Origin: a bacterium
GTDB taxonomy: Bacteria; Patescibacteriota; 4484-211
Length of the DNA: 6,719 bases
Assembly: GCA_027020325.1 (NCBI GenBank)
Contig: JALUVT010000129.1
Span: 1-6,719, forward strand
Direction: 5' to 3'
In this document: positions 4,964-6,719 of the stretch, piece by piece
How positions within the stretch are numbered: the first letter of the stretch is position 1
Layout of the letters: every line of letters begins with the position of its first letter
The notes under the pieces: model-generated
Seen by the model: only the letters and a program-made list of their open reading frames with translations
The model's database searches: none
What the model was told of the DNA's origin: nothing
Program-made: the position numbers and the translations under genes

Positions 4964-6719
4964 ATGAAGAAAAAAGCATTTCTTTTAGCGAGCATTCTCT
5001 TACTTCTTTTATGCCTTTCCCCTAATTTCGACTTTAGATCAAAAGCAGAAGAATTAGATGAAGAACTGCAAAAAACAGAAAAGGAAATAGAAGCGACAAA
5101 AAAAGAACAAGAAAAAACAAAAGCCGAACTGGAAAAGGCTAAGCAAGAAGAACAATCATTGGTCGGTTCTCTTTCTTATTATGAGTACCAGCTTCGCTTA
5201 AGCCAGCAACAGTTGCAAGGTCTTGAAGATAAAATTAAGGCCAAGGAAGAAGAAATTAATAGTAATGTAGCTCAGCAAGAAGAATTAAACCAAAAACTTA
5301 CAACAACAAAAGATCGTTTGGCCCAAGAAGTGCGTGGTCTCTATAAAGCTTCTTTTACTGAACCTTTAGAAATTTATCTTCAGGGTGATAATGAATTAAG
5401 CGCAGCACAAAATCTGGTCTATTTTCAAGAAATAATTAGACAACTGCGGAATGAAATTTACCATCTGCAAGGAGAATTAAATGAAATCAACCAAGAAAAA
5501 GAGCTTTTAGATCGCGAGCTGGAAGACCTAAAAAAAGATCAGCAACTATTAAAGGAAGAACGAGAAAGAGTTAAAAACAGAATTTCCGAAGCCCAACAGC
5601 GAGTTCTCTCAGCGCGGGCGGCGCAGCAGCAACTAATTCAAGAATTAACCGGGCTTCAGCAAAAAATTCAGGAATTAACAAAGAAAGAACAGGAAATTTT
5701 GGCCCAAAAAGCTGCGGCCGCATTAGCTTCGACAACAGTGGGGGAAATTGAAATCAGCCGGGCGGCGATTGAAAAAGGCCCGCCGCAAGATGGGCAGACC
5801 TATTTCTCTTTTTGGACTTATGGCTATCCCCACCGCGTCGGATTAAATCAATACGGCGCCTACGGCCGGGCCAAAGCAGGGCAAAATTTCCGTCAAATTC
5901 TTAAAGCTTATTACCGCGGTATAAAAATTGTCAAATGGGAAGTCCCGGAGACAATCAAAATTTTAGCTAACGATCAAGTCCAAGAAATTCCTTTTGAAGA
6001 AGATTACCTGCTCGGAATTGGCGAAATGCCTTCCTGCTGGGGCAGCCCCGAGAATAAGGGGCTTGAAGCCCTTAAGGCCCAAGCTATTGCCGCGCGAACT
6101 TATGCTCTTAAATATACTAACAATGGACAAAATCCAATTTGCGTCACTCAAGAATGTCAGGTTTATGTTGGCGCGGAAAAAAGTAAAAAGATTTGCGGTC
6201 AATATTGGCGTCAGGCAGTAGAATCAACCCGCGGATTAGTCCTAACCTATAAGGGAGATTTAATTAGCGCTTGGTATAGCAGCACTGCGGGAGGCTACAC
6301 CCTGGCCGCAGCTGAAGTCTGGGGAGGAGATATCCCTTATACTATCGGGATTGCGGATAAAGATAGTCAGGGAAATTTTTATGACGGCCCGGTTTGGGGT
6401 AATTCTCCTTGGTTTCACAAGGCTTGGGGCGATGAACCTTGGCTCTCTCGAGCTGAAGTCGAAGACTTACTCAATGCAAGTTTATTACCCGAAAGCTATG
6501 ATGCCCATCTACCATTACCGGAAAAAGGAGGTTTTAGTAACGAAGAAATTTTAACTACTTTAGCTACCGAAGGGATTCCCGCGATCAGCAATTTAACCAG
6601 CCTCGAAGCGATCGGTGTTGCTAATTCAAAAACACTCCTTATTCGCGCTTATCATGATGGGGGATATACTGATATTGATGCGCAGCGTTTTCGCTTTGTT
6701 TTCAACCTTCGTTCCCCCG
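4964..6719 (+). CDS. Secreted coiled-coil SpoIID/LytB-domain protein (3' end cut by window edge)
   Basis: The first 585 residues of a protein open at the right edge. Residues 1-28 are a signal peptide (MKKKAFLL, a leucine-rich core, likely cleavage after S-K-A28). Residues 29 to about 255 are a long charged coiled coil. The segment RGLYKASFTEPLEIYLQGDN (124-143) in its middle resembles the PcsB/EnvC-type coiled coil that FtsEX uses to control cell-wall hydrolases. After a short linker, 289-319 carries PHRVGLNQYGAYGRA and an ILKAYYRG tail, a version of the SpoIID HGVGMSQyGA motif. The SpoIID core follows: YLLGIGEMP with probable catalytic Glu354, ALKAQAIAARTYAL (369-382), a Cys pair C393/C398 in CVTQECQVY, AWYSSTAGGYT (436-446) and EVWGGDIPY. 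By family knowledge it would be a lytic transglycosylase acting on peptidoglycan glycan strands, outside the membrane. The final FRFVFNLRSP still fits the domain. The start is set by the signal peptide. The promoter is directly upstream. Confidence 0.88.
   Translation, partial: MKKKAFLLASILLLLLCLSPNFDFRSKAEELDEELQKTEKEIEATKKEQEKTKAELEKAKQEEQSLVGSLSYYEYQLRLSQQQLQGLEDKIKAKEEEINSNVAQQEELNQKLTTTKDRLAQEVRGLYKASFTEPLEIYLQGDNELSAAQNLVYFQEIIRQLRNEIYHLQGELNEINQEKELLDRELEDLKKDQQLLKEERERVKNRISEAQQRVLSARAAQQQLIQELTGLQQKIQELTKKEQEILAQKAAAALASTTVGEIEISRAAIEKGPPQDGQTYFSFWTYGYPHRVGLNQYGAYGRAKAGQNFRQILKAYYRGIKIVKWEVPETIKILANDQVQEIPFEEDYLLGIGEMPSCWGSPENKGLEALKAQAIAARTYALKYTNNGQNPICVTQECQVYVGAEKSKKICGQYWRQAVESTRGLVLTYKGDLISAWYSSTAGGYTLAAAEVWGGDIPYTIGIADKDSQGNFYDGPVWGNSPWFHKAWGDEPWLSRAEVEDLLNASLLPESYDAHLPLPEKGGFSNEEILTTLATEGIPAISNLTSLEAIGVANSKTLLIRAYHDGGYTDIDAQRFRFVFNLRSP

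Noticed and set aside
5963..6554. Three short frames (one minus, two plus) within the SpoIID gene
   Set aside because: Shadows of the SpoIID reading frame, which holds the conserved catalytic motifs across this whole stretch.
1..6719. Alternative genetic code with TGA read as an amino acid, as in some CPR groups
   Set aside because: No in-frame TGA occurs within any of the five genes, and TGA at 1050-1048 serves as a stop at the natural end of the GT-C protein. Nothing supports recoding.

Overview
The window holds five protein genes, two of them cut by the window edges, and no RNA gene, mobile element, CRISPR array or long repeat that I could find. The DNA is AT-rich with many A and T homopolymers, coding is dense (gaps of 1 to about 130 bases), and TGA is used as a stop. 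The compact envelope gene set, the coiled-coil/SpoIID secreted protein and the divergent GT-C enzyme resemble what is seen in Candidate Phyla Radiation (Patescibacteria) genomes. That placement is an impression from protein style, not a proven assignment.

Layout. Positions 1-2721 (minus strand) form a two-gene operon. A polytopic GT-C-fold glycosyltransferase-like membrane protein (1048-2721) is followed, through a 4-base ATGA overlap, by the membrane domain of an ABC exporter (1-1051), whose ATPase domain lies beyond the left edge. Positions 2722-2790 are a short divergent promoter region. Positions 2791-4182 (plus) encode a complete phosphomannomutase/phosphoglucomutase-family enzyme. It converges, with a 1-base gap, on a class I SAM-dependent methyltransferase (4184-4834, minus). 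Positions 4835-4963 are a second divergent promoter region. Positions 4964-6719 (plus) encode a secreted protein with a signal peptide, a long PcsB/EnvC-like coiled coil and a SpoIID/LytB peptidoglycan-cleaving domain, cut by the right edge.

How they may work together. The common theme is the cell envelope. The hexose phosphomutase can supply hexose-1-phosphate for nucleotide sugars. The GT-C protein probably transfers a sugar from a lipid carrier on the outer face of the membrane. The ABC exporter translocates an unknown substrate, and the SpoIID protein remodels peptidoglycan. Only the first two genes are clearly co-transcribed; the functional link among the rest is inference from proximity.

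The most notable signals are: (a) at three of the four recognisable start regions, a -10 hexamer sits exactly where transcription would begin at, or one base before, the start codon, suggesting leaderless mRNAs; (b) in the SpoIID protein, a motif normally found at the C-terminal end of the domain (HGVGMSQyGA-like) precedes the catalytic core, behind a divisome-type coiled coil. I saw no evidence of a wholly new multi-gene system.
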